Source: Ananas comosus
Taxonomy: Eukaryota > Streptophyta > Magnoliopsida > Poales > Bromeliaceae
Assembly: GCF_001540865.1 (NCBI RefSeq)
Contig: NC_033632.1
Coordinates: 9,038,049 to 9,102,048 of the forward strand
Reading direction: 5' to 3'
DNA: 64,000 nt
The notes beneath the pieces were generated by a model. It worked only from the letters and a program-made list of their open reading frames with translations, searched no databases and was not told where the DNA came from. A program made the translations under genes and the position numbers. Below are positions 34,731 through 45,742 of this stretch, piece by piece (the first letter of the stretch is position 1; every line of letters starts with the position of its first letter).

Positions 34731-35010
34731 AAGTGATGAACCATCCGCCACTTTCATGAAGTGGTGAACCGTTCACTGCTTTCATAAGATGGTGAACAAT
34801 TCACCACTTTATTATGGTTGTTCACTTAGAAAATCTCTCAGGACTAAAAAAATTTCTCAGGGTGTAGGGGTTGCACTAAAAACGGTGAATAGTTCACCAC
34901 TTTAGTAAAGTTAGTGAATGATTCACTGTCTTAGGTAGATATATTACAAAGATGATGAATCGTTCACCGCCTTATTGAAGGCGGTGAACGATTCACCGTC
35001 TTCAGAGGAA
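34731..35010. repeat. Cluster of short dyads of the GGTGAAC..GTTCACC type
   Basis: About ten copies or half copies of GTGAA(T/C).(A/G)TTCAC occur, several as complete palindromes such as CGGTGAACGATTCACCG near 34,982 and TGGTGAACAATTCACCA near 34,791. They are joined by CTTTA(T/G)TA-like spacers. The arrangement looks like an array derived from one unit rather than chance. Confidence 0.6.
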
Positions 35011-35629
35011 AAATCTGACCTGGCTACTGTGTGGCAAAGAGCGGGTTAGTTTGCCAAATTTAAATTTTGTAAGGTTATTTGCCCAATTACAGTATTTTAC
35101 ATGGTCATTTTAAAAAAAAGTTGGAATTTGACTTCTACGTGAACATACGTACAATAATAGTCAAGGTCGAATTTTCTTTTTTTTTAAAATAGGTTTATAA
35201 AGTATTAAAGTTATAAAAGTAGTTTTTTTGAAAAAATTATTTACAAATTAGGCCGAAGCTTACTTGCCTAGAAACTTCCAATTCTACTTACCTAGAGAAT
35301 AAGATAAGAAAAATACTATTTGTACACCCCAAAAGGGGTGTACGATATACATCCTATCCATCTATGGTGGAATAATTTTACTAGTCATAGTTATGTGAGT
35401 CGTCATAGAATGAATAGGATGTACATCGTACACTTCCTTTAGGGAGTATGAGTAGCATTGCTTTAGAATTTGGATATTGATCCAAACTCTATCAGTCATT
35501 TAATTTTTTAAAAAAAACTCAACATTTTCCACTCGTCTATGCCCTATACACTAGGCCCTATACCCTAACGGGTGACTAATGCCCATTACCTAATATTTTT
35601 GTCTTTTTCATCATACTCTTCCCCTTTTG
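35011..35629. other. AT-rich intergenic sequence with one small inverted repeat
   Basis: A pair of inverted words, TGTACACCCCAAAAGGGGTGTAC and TAGGATGTACATCGTACAC-like copies at about 35,320-35,450, suggests a short decayed foldback element. Nothing else is recognised and there is no coding potential. Confidence 0.35.
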
Positions 35630-35790
35630 TTTTTTTTTTTTTTTTTTGAGATAGGTAGCACGCTACCCGCTTCGTTTATTTTATTTAGAAATAAACTTAG
35701 TTGAAAATGTGAATCAACTAGGATTCGAACTTGGTTCTCTGGTACCAACCACCAAGCCCTTTGCCACTTGCTCTAGGGATGGTCGAGTCC
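35630..35790 (-). mobile_element. tRNA-derived SINE
   Basis: Read on the minus strand, GTGGCAAAGGGCTTGGTGG (35,767-35,749) matches an RNA polymerase III A box. GTTCGAATCC (35,730-35,721) matches a B box. About 70 bp of unrelated body follows, then a poly-A tail (35,647-35,630). This is the standard structure of a plant SINE. I could not identify a target duplication with certainty. The head is too diverged and followed by the wrong sequence for a functional tRNA gene. Confidence 0.75.
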
Positions 35791-37218
35791 TAGCGGAAGC
35801 CTATCCAGGGACACGTGGACCCGTCATGTGCACAAGAACACCCTCCAATACACAGTACACACAAGGCATCTACAATTCTTAATATCCACCAAAATGATAT
35901 ATGTACTATACATGGTGACTATGTCTTCAAACTAAGACATAGTGCGGCCATAACTTTTTAGTGGCAAATTTAACTAGATCATGCGCAACTCCATTCTAAA
36001 CGTTGATTAACAAAAATAACCTGAAAATTGGAAGAGTGCTGATTCAAAGAAAAATAAAATAAAATAAAAGGGAGGAACGAAAGAATGCTATTCTATTTAG
36101 CTCTTTCAAAAACAATATTTCTCGCTTATAAAAATATCAAGATGTAGATCATTAATTAGATGCGTTGCGATCTTTGAAAGACCAACAATTTCAGTCTATG
36201 CTAAATGGTTACCTTCTCCGTTTACAGGATTAAGCAAAAACTCCATAATAAATAAGAACAGCTAGATGATTGTTTGGTCGCATGTATTTGTAAATATGGT
36301 ATTTGTAAAATGTGTATCTTATAGGGCCGTTTGGTTCAAAATTGTAATATTTCAAAATTATTATATATTTTATATGTGAAATGGTAAGTTTGTTATTAAC
36401 TTACAGTACCACTTAGGTTGGGAGGTTCTGAGAAATTCATATATCCTTGCTAATGGACTACTAATGATATCCAACAAGTATGAGAATAAGAGTACCTTCT
36501 AACCTATGGTAATCTAGTATTCTTACTAGTTGAAAATCTACGATGATTCTATTACTTCACCAACACCTTTTACAACTATCAAATCAGAGTTGAATAGTAA
36601 TAATTTGAATATTTTCAATAGCATACACAAAGCATTACTAGAATACTACAAACCATGAAACAAATATACTCTATATATTATTATTTTACGGATTGGGTGA
36701 TTATTTCCTAAGAAGAATTTTTTTTTTTTTTTCCCTACCTGAGGGAGTAGTGGGTTCTCAATCCCTTCAACTGTATTTTTAATTGAGTCCTAAGGTAGTG
36801 GTATAAATAATCTAGACTGTCTGCATGCTTAATTGTAGCATTTAATATCAACTATATTAAACCAAATAAATTTTTTTGGCTTATGGCATTTGTAGCAATA
36901 TTTGTAACTCAGAATGTAGAGAAGCAAATAATCATGCGTTAGAAATGACCAACCCACTCCGCATCGGATGCCTTGTAATATTTGGAATTGACGCACCGAT
37001 AGAACCGAAGACATTTTCTTGGGAATAAAAATGGGTCTGATATCGTTTGGGTAGTGACCAATCCGTATCCATATTCATATTTTAACTTACAGATCTAAAT
37101 CCCAACCTGCATTTGGTTGTTAGTGGATGCTAAAATTCAAATCCATACACGATAAAATGAATTTGGATAGTGATAAGATATTAAACAAATGCAGATATAA
37201 ATCATATTTTTAATATAT
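35791..37218. other. AT-rich intergenic sequence
   Basis: No reading frame or complete element is recognised. GGGCCGTTTGGTTC at 36,324 resembles one terminus of a Tourist- or hAT-type MITE, but I found no partner end. The right edge is the TATAT target site of the Tat element. Confidence 0.4.
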
Positions 37219-37357
37219 TGTTGGGCCGATTCGGCGTGGACTGGCACGCCGTGTCTATGCAAAAGCCACAGTTTCGATATGCGCCGGGGGCATTAAGGGG
37301 AGCATGACCCGCGTTAGATCGAGGGAGTTACAGTAACAGCAAACGGTTGTAAGCGGT

Positions 37358-37526
37358 TCCGATCGGCTGGAAGTGGTCCGAAGAATTAGGAAGTCTTGGC
37401 TGATCGTGGAAAAGGAGTAACTGATCAAAGGGCGACATATANTCCGATCGGCTGGAAGTGGTCCGAAGAATTAGGAAGTCTTGGCTGATCGTGGAAAAGG
37501 AGTAACTGATCAAAGGGCGACATATA
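37358..37526 (+). repeat. 84-bp duplication around a single N (probable assembly error)
   Basis: The segment from TCCGATCGGCTGG to GGGCGACATATA occurs twice, exactly abutting an N at 37,442. The 3' LTR has only one copy. Identical flanks around a single N point to overlapping contig ends joined without merging. Confidence 0.85.
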
Positions 37527-38065
37527 AATAGGTCAATAACACCCTAAAGGAAGAGGTCTTTGCCCCTGTACACAAAAGACCGTTTTTATCGTCCACGCAA
37601 TTTCCTACACTTTCTAGTAGTAGTTTACTTGTAATTTTTCTGCTTTTTCCTAGGAGTAGTTTTTTAAGTTAGATTTTTAGAGTCTGTCTGCCCCACGGGC
37701 ATTACTCCGTTGTAAACTTCATATCTGCCTTCGTAATTCTCTCTCCAGTCAATTAATATAGAGGCATTCGGCTCTTCAAGCCGGCTAGTTTCTGTGTTAT
37801 TTAGGCATTCGGCTTCTCGAGTCAATCATTTTCAGTTTTCTTTAGTCGTTCGGCTCATCGGCCGATCTCAATCCTTGCTCGGTCAATACATTCGGCTCAT
37901 ACCAGCCGAACCGATTCTACAGTAAAGGTTTTCGAACCCAGCTGGCTCGATCCCTCGTCAGCCGAATCGCTTGATCTGTCGAAGGGCGCGAACTTCGAGG
38001 GTCACCATCCGCAGCCGTTCCTCACCCCGACGCGCTCCCCGAGGAGGATCATTGACTGGGTCAAG

Positions 38066-38302
38066 TGTAAGGTACCGGACTTCTAAAATTATGAAGCTAC
38101 GGTGTCCATTTGGTTGGAGAGCCATTTGAATGNTGCCCTCGCTATTGTTTTGATCATGTATGTATTCAAGTTGATTTCCTGGGAACTTGTTGTACATGAT
38201 CCTGTTGTTTAGCCTTGGGCGGACAGGGGAGGTGCTGTCCGTTCGGCGTCTGTTCGACGCGCCCGGATCGTACCAAATTGGTAGCGGTCCCGGGGCGTGA
38301 CA
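38066..38302 (+). mobile_element. Collapsed D-family solo LTR in the 5' LTR of the Tat element
   Basis: It starts TGTAAGGTACCGG and ends GGTCCCGGGGCGTGACA, with the target duplication TCAAG on both sides (38,061-38,065 and 38,303-38,307). A single N at 38,133 separates start and end sequence. Other D LTRs are over 2.5 kb, so most of this one is probably missing from the assembly at the N. Confidence 0.75.
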
Positions 38303-38336
38303 TCAAGGGTCAGGATTTTCGGTTACTAACAATTTT

Positions 38337-38354
38337 TGGCACGCCCGGTGGGAC
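38337..38354 (+). other. Primer-binding site of the Tat element
   Basis: TGGCACGCCCGGTGGGAC begins a few bases after the 5' LTR. This GGCACGCCCGGTGGG signature is usual directly after Tat-type LTRs. I do not assign the tRNA. Confidence 0.75.
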
Positions 38355-38390
38355 ACAACTTTTTAGGTAATTTCACTTTTTATACAAATT

Positions 38391-40060
38391 ATGGCTGATG
38401 ATAATACCATGAATCTCCGTAATAGGGCCGTTCCTAGAAATTCTGGGAGCGAACAACCCAGTAATTCAGAGAATGCTGTAGAGCGCCAAGCAGTCTTACC
38501 TGCCGAAGATGAGACCAGTGGTCAATCTGGACAACAAGAGCCTAGCCTGGCTCAAGCGCTTGGACAAATGACTCGGGTCCTGCAAGTTTTGGACCAAAAT
38601 AGTCACACAAGTACTGCACGGCTGGATGCCGTATTGGCCGCAATCACGGCCTTTAATGAGAACATAGCCCGAATAGGGCAATTGTTGACTCGGAATGATC
38701 AGCCAACGTTAGGTTTACAAACGCCTATGATGGCACCAGTGTTACAAAATCCTGTAACACCGGTGAATGGTCATCCCCAATACCAGTGGGCACCATATCA
38801 AGCGGCTTATAGACCGGCTGTAGTTAATGCCGGTCAATAGCCAGAGATAGCTTGGGGGCTACCACCGCCTCCACCAGTAGCAGTGTACCAGCCCCAAAAT
38901 GTAGGGGCTAAGGGGCAGGCTCCAAATGCACAAGGGGTTAATCCCTTGGTGCAAAATCTCGGTGCGCCACAACCACCGAACCCAGCACCAGCGCAAGCCC
39001 CTTTACAGGGAATTAATGATGAGATTTATGGCCAAATAGAGGAAGCCATCCGGAACACCTTCGGAGTAGGTACAAGGCCGGCAATGCAGCCTGTTTTTAG
39101 ATCACCTTGCCCTGCGAATATAGACGCAGAACGCCCATATCCGACAAATTGGAAGATGCCGAAGTTTGACAAGTTTTCCGGCGACGGGACCGAAAATATG
39201 GTCGACACGTCGCGCGGTTTATAGCTCAGTGCCGTGAGGCCGCAGCAGATCCGTTTTTAAAGTTGAGGTTATTTAATACCTCATTAACTAAGACGGCTTT
39301 CACTTGGTACACGAGTTTACTTGCTAATTCCGTCCGAAACTGGGACGAGTTAGAAGGTAAATTTCATGAACAGTTTTATAGAACAGAGCCAGAACTATCA
39401 GTTGTGGATTTGGCTCAATTCAAACAAAGAACAGGAGAATCTGTTGATGAATATTTGAACTGATTCAAAACAGCTCGAAGCCGTTGTTTCGTAAGAATGC
39501 CGAAATCGGAATTTGCCAAAATGGCATTCAACGGCATGCATTTTAAAATTAAAGCTCATTTTGAGGATAAATTATTTCCAAATCTTTTTGATTTGGGAGT
39601 TCGAGTTGCTCAATACGAGCAATTTCGAAAAGATAACAATGAAGATCGGCCCAGATGGAGCCGAAATAGAGATTGGAACAAGGAAAAGGAGAAAAATATC
39701 TCTTTCCTTGAGGAGTCTTCGGCTCATGGGGAGCCGAATTCGTCTGAAGAGAATGAAGATTCGGCTGATGAAGCCGAAGTATGTGTTGCAGAGATAGTAA
39801 AAAACCGTCAACCATATAAGTGCGCCTTGTTAAAACCCGCTAAAACGCGCGAAGCAAAAGCGCAGGTTTCGACATATACTTACTCGTTTGATGTGTCAAA
39901 GACCGATCTTATCTTTGATCGGTTGTTTAAAGATGGAAGGATTCAACTACAGGAGGGTCAAACGATACCTCCCGTAGAGGAGTTAAAACGTAGGAGATAT
40001 TGTAAATGGCACCACTCATGGAGCCATAAAACAAATGAATGCACTGCCTTCAAGAGGTAA
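38391..40060 (+). pseudogene. gag: Tat gag: matrix/capsid and knuckle region
   Basis: The start ATG at 38,391 gives MADDNTMNLRNR. A Gln/Pro-rich stretch follows, then the gag capsid domain with the features KLRLFNTSLTKTAFTWYTSL, NWDELEGKFHEQFY and FKQRTGESVDEYL that mark the plant retrotransposon gag family. Near 40,000 a YCKWHHSWSHKTNEC motif resembles the Tat zinc knuckle. The frame is broken by TAG at 38,838, a frameshift near 39,200, TGA at 39,461 and TAA at 40,058. The TAG, TGA and TAA sit where Gln or Arg would be expected. Confidence 0.85.
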
Positions 40061-40320
40061 ATTCGAAAAGAGATAAATGAAGGTCGGCTCATCTTTGCCA
40101 ACCAAGAGAATAAAGATATGGAAATTGATAAGAACCCTTTTCCATCATAGGTCAACGTCGTGAACATGAAAGGAAAAGAAAAAGCGACTGCAAAAAGGCA
40201 GATCCAAGAAGAAATAGACGAGGGTCGCCTTATATTAGCCGACCAAGAAAATGAAAAGAAGGTAATTAACGAAAGTTCGTTTCTTTTTCAGGTCAATATG
40301 GTGAATGTTAAAGGGAAAGA
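40055..40320 (+). repeat. Diverged in-frame tandem duplication in Tat gag (about 135 bp)
   Basis: The copy at about 40,055-40,180 (with ...GRLIFANQEN...) and the copy at 40,196-40,320 (GRLILADQENEKK) encode matching peptides ending in VNVVNMKGKE and VNMVNVKGKE. The first copy has TAA and TAG at two positions where the second copy has CAG, which shows directly what the stops replaced. Confidence 0.75.
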
Positions 40321-41548
40321 GATTGCGGACCAGGTGACCGTAGATAATGTGGCACATGCCAAAAAACATCTTCGGCTTTGCATAAGGTGCAAGGCCGAAA
40401 TGACAAAGAAAGATTGGGAAGCCATCGTCAATGCCAAGAAAAGAAGCAACGAGTGGAATGAGTTGATGGCGTTCCCCGAGGAATGGGATGACATTCCTGA
40501 TGGTGAAGATCAAGAAGAGGAAGGCTCAGATGAAGCCTCCAACGGAACGGAACCGGAAGTCGATTCGGTTCAACATAAAAAGGATTTGCTGATGCAGAAA
40601 GTTCTGCATGACTACTACCACAACCGACGAGAAGAACGACAGAGCCGATGGAGTTATTCAGAAAAACCATTCGGTTCAAGACCGAGATTTCCTAGGTATC
40701 GGCTACACTGGCAGCATAAAGCTAGGCCGAGACCAGAACCAGAATTCGAGGGGATGACCGAGGGAGACATAGAATTCCTCGGTCGAAGGTTAGTCAATGA
40801 GCTCGGCATCCAACCTTGGCCGAGACCCTGGGAAAAGAGAGAAATCTTGAAAAATCATTTGAGGACCGTAAAAGTACCGGCAAACGTGCCGGTAGACAAA
40901 TGGCATGAGGTGGAAGTGAAACCATCGACCAGATGGCAAGGGCCGATGTTAACAAAAACACAAAAGCGTCGGCAGCAAAGGATGCAAGCCGAGGCCAGAC
41001 AGCAATACGGTGAAGCGAAGGGGATAAAATTGAACGTATGGAGGCGACCTGATGAACCTCCACACCTTGTTCGCCCGATGCGGAATGATCATGAGGCAGG
41101 CGGTTCATCACCTATCCCTTGGCTAAAATCANTATGGAGGCGACCTGATGAACCTCCACACCTTGTTCGCCCGATGCGGAATGATCATGAGGCAGGCGGT
41201 TCATCACCTATCCCTTGGCTAAAATCAAAGATTGAACGGCCAATACCGGCCGAACAAGAAGAGAAAATGACAAGGAGGGAGCTAGAAGATAAAATAGCTT
41301 CTCTCGAGACAATCATCAAGAGAGAGAGATGGCCTCCTAAGGAGAGGGAGGTGCGAATGGAGAGTGATTCTTTTGCCGAAATGGCTAAAGAATCTGAAGA
41401 AAAGAAACAGAGAGTTAAAGAAAAATCGGCTGATGAAGGACCAGCAGATGTCAATATGGTGTATACCCTGCCACAGTCTTTTAAAGCAGAGTATACTGAG
41501 TATGAGGAGGTGGAGGAAGAAGTTGGGCTCAATGTGGCCCAATTATAG
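40160..41548 (+). pseudogene. gag-pol: Tat gag-pol linker region, charged
   Basis: This 462-codon frame joins the gag knuckle to the protease. It is rich in Glu, Lys and Arg with long helical stretches (KREREVRM..., EEKKQRVKEK) and contains a WRRPDEPPHLVRPM segment duplicated around an N at 41,132. It ends at TAG 41,546, after which the frame continues in phase into the protease. I know no enzymatic domain here; the position is that of the variable Tat linker. Confidence 0.75.
41039..41225 (+). repeat. 93-bp duplication around a single N in the linker (probable assembly error)
   Basis: The sequence from TATGGAGGCGACCTGATG to GGCTAAAATCA is present on both sides of the N at 41,132 without a single difference that I can see. 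As at 37,442, the simplest explanation is a contig join with unmerged overlap. Confidence 0.85.
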
Positions 41549-42199
41549 TTAGAGGATGCCAAACCGGCCGATGCGGTGGTTTTCGAGAAGCCATCCGCCA
41601 TGCAGACAAGATTCGTAAGGCCTCTTTTTATTCGGGCCTTAATTGAAGATCGGCAAGTAGGCCGAGTTATGGTAGATGGCGGAGCGATGGTCAATGTCAT
41701 GCCCACTGCATTCTTTAAGAAGTTGGGCAAAGATGAAGATGAGTTGAAGCCCACTGACACAATCATGACCGACTTCACTGGGAACGGTCAGCAAGCTCGA
41801 GGGGTGCTTACGACCGAGATCACGGTAGGTTCCAAAACTTTACGAACTGCATTCTTTGTGGTTGATGCAGATAGTCAATATAACCTACTATTCGGGGGAG
41901 ATTGGATTCACGCAAACGAGTGCGTGCCTTCTACACTCCACGGAAAACTATTCTAGTGGATCGGAGATAAAGTTGAAGAAATCCGTGCCGAAGGACGGCC
42001 CCAAATGGTAGACATCAACACTGAGAAAATCGGCCATATCAATTGGGCCGATGCGGATCCGGATCAAATTTCCTTCATAAGAGTTACAGAAGAAGGAGTC
42101 CAGTTGATCCTTGCTAGAGATGAAGGGGCTTTGGTAGCAGCCGATGAGCCGCCAAAATGGTTAAAATGGAATGTCAGGGACCAAGAACCAAAGCCTTAG
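41549..42199 (+). pseudogene. pol: Tat aspartic protease
   Basis: The protease domain runs through RPLFIRALIEDRQVGRVMVD with the active-site motif VDGGAMVNVMP and the later FFVVDADSQYNLLFGGDWI. DGG replaces the commoner D(T/S)G; this variant is not rare in Tat-type proteases. TAG at 41,954 interrupts the frame before WIGDKVEEI. A frameshift near 42,180 moves the frame into the next segment. Confidence 0.82.
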
Positions 42200-42369
42200 A
42201 AGAGCTTCGGCTAGAAGAGTCGATCAACAAGATCGGCTGTACGACAAGCTCGGCCCAAAAGGCCAAAAAGGTGGTAAACAATAAGAAGGACGAAAAGGTT
42301 AACGAAGAAATGATGAAATCGGTTGCCAAAACCGATTCACAAGAGATGATGAAGTCGGCAAAAAGCTGA
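42157..42369 (+). pseudogene. pol: Tat protease-RT linker
   Basis: This Lys-rich frame (KKVVNNKKDEKVNEEMM) bridges protease and reverse transcriptase. It is entered by a frameshift and left by a stop at 42,367-42,369. Confidence 0.55.
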
Positions 42370-42415
42370 TGAAAATACATTAGATAAAGCAAATAGGCGA
42401 ATTAACAAGTTAAAC

Positions 42416-43372
42416 TTGGAAGAATCGCCCATCAAAGTTGGTAAAAAGAAGTTAGAGACACAAGATCCACTAATCGAAGTGAACTTGGGATCTGATGAAG
42501 ACAAGCGACTGACTTATATTAGTGCTAAACTTTCGGCTCAGCAACAGGAAGAGTTGAAAGCATTGCTGAAGGAGTACAAAGACTGCTTCGCCCGGAGTTA
42601 TGAAGAAATGCCAGGGTTGAGTCGAGAAATTGTAGAATATAGGCTACCCATTAAAAAGGGTTTCAAGCCTTATAAACAATCGGCTCGTAGGTTTGAGCTG
42701 AGTATTGTACTCCAAATTAAGATTAAAATTGAAAATCTTTTGAAGGTCGGTTTTATTAGAGCGGCCCGTTATGTTGATTGGGTATCTAATGTAGTTCCAG
42801 TACGAAAAAAGAATGGCAAACTTAGAGTTTGCCTTGATTTCAAGAACTTAAACTTAGCTACACCGAAAGATGAGTATCCTATGCCTATAGCCGATATGTT
42901 GGTAGATTCGGCTGCTGGTAATGAAATCCTATCCTTTATAGACGGACATGCCGGATATAACCAAATTTATATTGCTAAGGTTGATGTAGCCAAGACGGCT
43001 TTTAGATGTCCGGGTTCTGTTGGAACCTTTGAATGGTTGGTAATGCCGTTCGGGTTGAAAAACGCCGGAGCTACTTATCAACGGGCAATGAATTTTATAT
43101 TCCATGATTTAATCAGCAAAAAGATCGAACTTTACATCGATGATATAGTTGTAAAATCCAAATCACAAGCAGAACATTGGGTTGATCTCAAGCTCGGTTT
43201 TGAAAGGATGAGAAAATACAAATTAAAGATGAATCCCTTGAAATGTGCCTTCGGAGTTTCAGCAGGAAACTTTTTAGGATTTTTAGTACATAAGAAGGGA
43301 ATAGAAGTTGATAAAAATAAAGCAAAGGCTATATCAGAATTGCCGCCTCCAAAAAGCAAGAAGGAATTGTAG
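42416..43372 (+). pseudogene. pol: Tat reverse transcriptase
   Basis: A gypsy-type RT is present with LPIKKGFKPYKQ, WVSNVVPVRKKNGKLRVCLD, the FIDGHAGYNQI box with a catalytic Asp, VMPFGLKNAGATYQRAMN and the YIDDIVVKS catalytic box. The frame stops at TAG 43,370, directly followed in phase by SLLGKINYL, which belongs to the conserved RT connection. A further TGA at 43,403 occurs where Arg is expected. Confidence 0.9.
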
Positions 43373-43914
43373 AGCTTATTAGGAAAAATAAATTATTTAC
43401 GGTGATTTATATCTAATTTGGCCGGGAGAATAGGAGTTTTTACTCCATTACTTCGGCTGAAGAATAAGGAAGAATTTGTTTGGACAGAGGAACAACAAGG
43501 AGCATTTGAAAGTATAAAGAAGTATTTATCAAATCCTCCCATTCTCATGCTCCTAAGCAAGGACAGCCGATGAAATTATACATTTTGGCTGCGGAGGAAA
43601 ATCTTGGGTGTTTATTAGCCCAAGAAAACGAAGAGAAGGAAGAACAGGCCATTTATTATTTAAGCCGACGGTTATTAGATACTGAGAAACGATACTCGGC
43701 TATCGAAAAATTATGCCTGGCATTGTACTATGCTTGTACAAAGCTAAGATACTATATTTTACCAACTGAGGTATCGGTAATATGCAAAACCGACCTGGTA
43801 AAGTATATGTTGGCCAAACCTGTATTAAGGGTCGACTTGAAAAATGGATGTTGGCTTTGTCTGAATTCTCCTTTAATTATATTCCAGCAAAAGCTGTTAA
43901 AGGACAAGCAATAG
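43373..43914 (+). pseudogene. pol: Tat RT connection and first RNase H
   Basis: The connection (FTPLLRLKNKEEFVWTEEQQ) leads to a gypsy RNase H that starts ILAAEENLGCLLAQENEEKEEQAIYYLS and includes the ALYYACTKLRYYI helix. A stop or frameshift near 43,570 and another near 43,800-43,840 break the frame. The usual catalytic DAS start is replaced by AAE, as is typical of the degenerate first RNase H of dual-RNase H elements. Confidence 0.8.
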
Positions 43915-44495
43915 CTGATTTCTTGGCTGACCATCCATGTGTGGAAATTGAAGAGTCGAAGCAAAATTTAGTCGGTTGTCAACCTTGGACACTTTATTTT
44001 GACGGCTCAAGAACAGCCGAATCAGCAGGAGCTGGAATAGTTATCCAATCTCCTGAAGGGTATTCGTGCCAATTTGCTTTCGAGCTAGATTTCGGCTGTT
44101 CTAACAATCAAGCCGAATATGAGGCCTTAATAATTGGCTTGGAAATTTTACAAGAATTAAAAGTCAGGTCAATTAGAGTCATCGGTGATTCGCAATTGGT
44201 AATCAAACAAGTTAGTTGAGAATACCGATGCGAAAGCCGAAATTTACAAAATTACTTGAAGAAAACAGTAGAATTGCTTTGCAGTTTCGGAGAAGTCGAG
44301 TTCCAACATTCGGCTAGGGAAGAAAATGAGCAAGCGAATAGGTTAGCTCAATCGGCTTCAGGATATAGAGAGCCGAAGCAAGGTTTAACAAAGATAGAGA
44401 AAAGGCTTTTACCCTCGGTTCATATGCGGGAACCAATCGTCACCCCTATAGAGATAAAAGAAGATTGGAGAAAATCTATAATTGAATATTTGTAA
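43782..44495 (+). pseudogene. pol: Tat second (archaeal-type) RNase H
   Basis: After the connection FNYIPAKAVKGQAIADFLADHP there is a second RNase H with WTLYFDGSRTAESAGAGIVI (first Asp), NNQAEYEALIIGL (Glu) and IRVIGDSQLVIKQV (Asp). The domain continues past TGA at 44,217 through EYRCESRNLQNYL and EVEFQHSAREENEQANRLAQ to TAA 44,493. A second, archaeal-like RNase H downstream of the first is a known mark of the Tat lineage. Confidence 0.85.
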
Positions 44496-45725
44496 GACCC
44501 TAACGAAAAGGTCGACTATAATATTCGAAGAAGAGCACTCGACTACTTTCTGTTAAATGAACAGCTTTATAAAAGAACAGCCGAAGAAGTATTATTAAAA
44601 TGTTTAGGACCCGAAGAAGCTTTATTAGTAATGGGAGAAATACATGAAGGCTTGTGTGGAGCCCATTTGGCAGGAAAAAGGTTGAGATGGACAATTCGAC
44701 ACTTAGGATATTATTGGCCTACTATGCATCAAGATTGCATAGAATATGCTAAGGGTTGTCAGGATTGTCAATTCCATGGTTCAGTACAAAGAGTTCCTGC
44801 CTCAGAGATGTATGCTATAATTAAACCATGGCCTTTTCAAGGTTGGGTCATGGATTTGATTGGAGAAATCTAGCCGAATTCTTCGACTGGTCATAAGTTC
44901 TTAATAGTGGTCGTTGACTACTTTGGTGGAAGTAAAACCTGCTCGGTTGGTCACTCAGAAAGAAATCATTGATTTTGTTGAAGATCATATAATACATCGC
45001 TTTGGAATTTCCGAGACAATTACAACTGATCAAGGGACAATATTCACGGGTGGACAGTTCGTTCGGTTCATCGAATCTCGAAAGATAAGATTACTCCATT
45101 CGTCTCCTTATTATGCTCAAGCAAATGGACAAGCCGAAGCAGCAAATAAGGTGATTATAAATCTTATGAAGCGGCATATTGGGAAATATCCAAGAAAATG
45201 GAATGAAAAACTATCTGAAGTGTTATGGACATGCCGGACTTCAGTGAAAACGGCAACTGGGATGACGCCATTTCAATTAGTATACGGCCATGAGGCCGTT
45301 GTCCCAGCCAAAATAACAGTGCCTTCGTTAAGATTGGAAAATCAAAGAAAGCTGTTAGCTTATGAATACAGTGAGTTAATGAAAGATGAAATGGACAAAC
45401 TACATGAAACTCGGTTGACGGCGTTAAACCATTTACAAGCCTATCAAAACCGAGTATGTGATGCATAGAATAAAAAAGTGAAAGCTAAATTTTTTGCGGT
45501 TGATGATTTAGTTCTTAGATTATTATTCCCTATCGGTCGAAAAGACTGATTATATGGTAAATGGTCTCCAAATTGGGAAGGACCATTTCAGATAAGCAGA
45601 GTCACTAAAGAAAACGCATACTACTTAAGAAACAAAGATGGGTCAGAAAATGAAAAGCCAGTTAATGGAAAATATTTAAAGAAGTATTACCCATCCATGT
45701 GGGAGAATAACCAAAGTCAAAGTTA
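44496..45725 (+). pseudogene. pol: Tat integrase
   Basis: The zinc-binding HHCC part lies in GEIHEGLCGAHLAGKR...CQDCQFHG. The catalytic core has DLIGEI, TTDQGTIFTGGQF and NGQAEAANKVI (the D, D, E residues). The C-terminal part carries YGKWSPNWEGPFQI and ends in YPSMWENNQSQS followed by TAG at about 45,724. Breaks are TAG 44,871, a frameshift near 44,900, TAG 45,466 and TGA 45,547. Confidence 0.88.
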
Positions 45726-45742
45726 GAATATTACAAGCCGAA

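Larger units (their letters stand above)
37219..38331 (+). repeat. 5' LTR of the Tat element
   Basis: It matches the 787-bp 3' LTR once the nested D-family remnant (38,066-38,302 plus TCAAG) and an 84-bp duplication at an N are removed. A TATAAATAG promoter box is at about 37,523. Confidence 0.9.

Noticed and set aside
34083..34785. Several overlapping reading frames after the 100-N gap
   Set aside because: They reflect CCACC and GAGA repeats; no domain is visible.
35700..35790. Functional tRNA gene
   Set aside because: A and B boxes are present but the sequence continues into a body and poly-A tail and does not form a complete tRNA cloverleaf by eye; a SINE explains it better.
36324..37218. 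Complete MITE starting GGGCCGTTTGGTTC
   Set aside because: No complementary end or target duplication was found before the Tat element.
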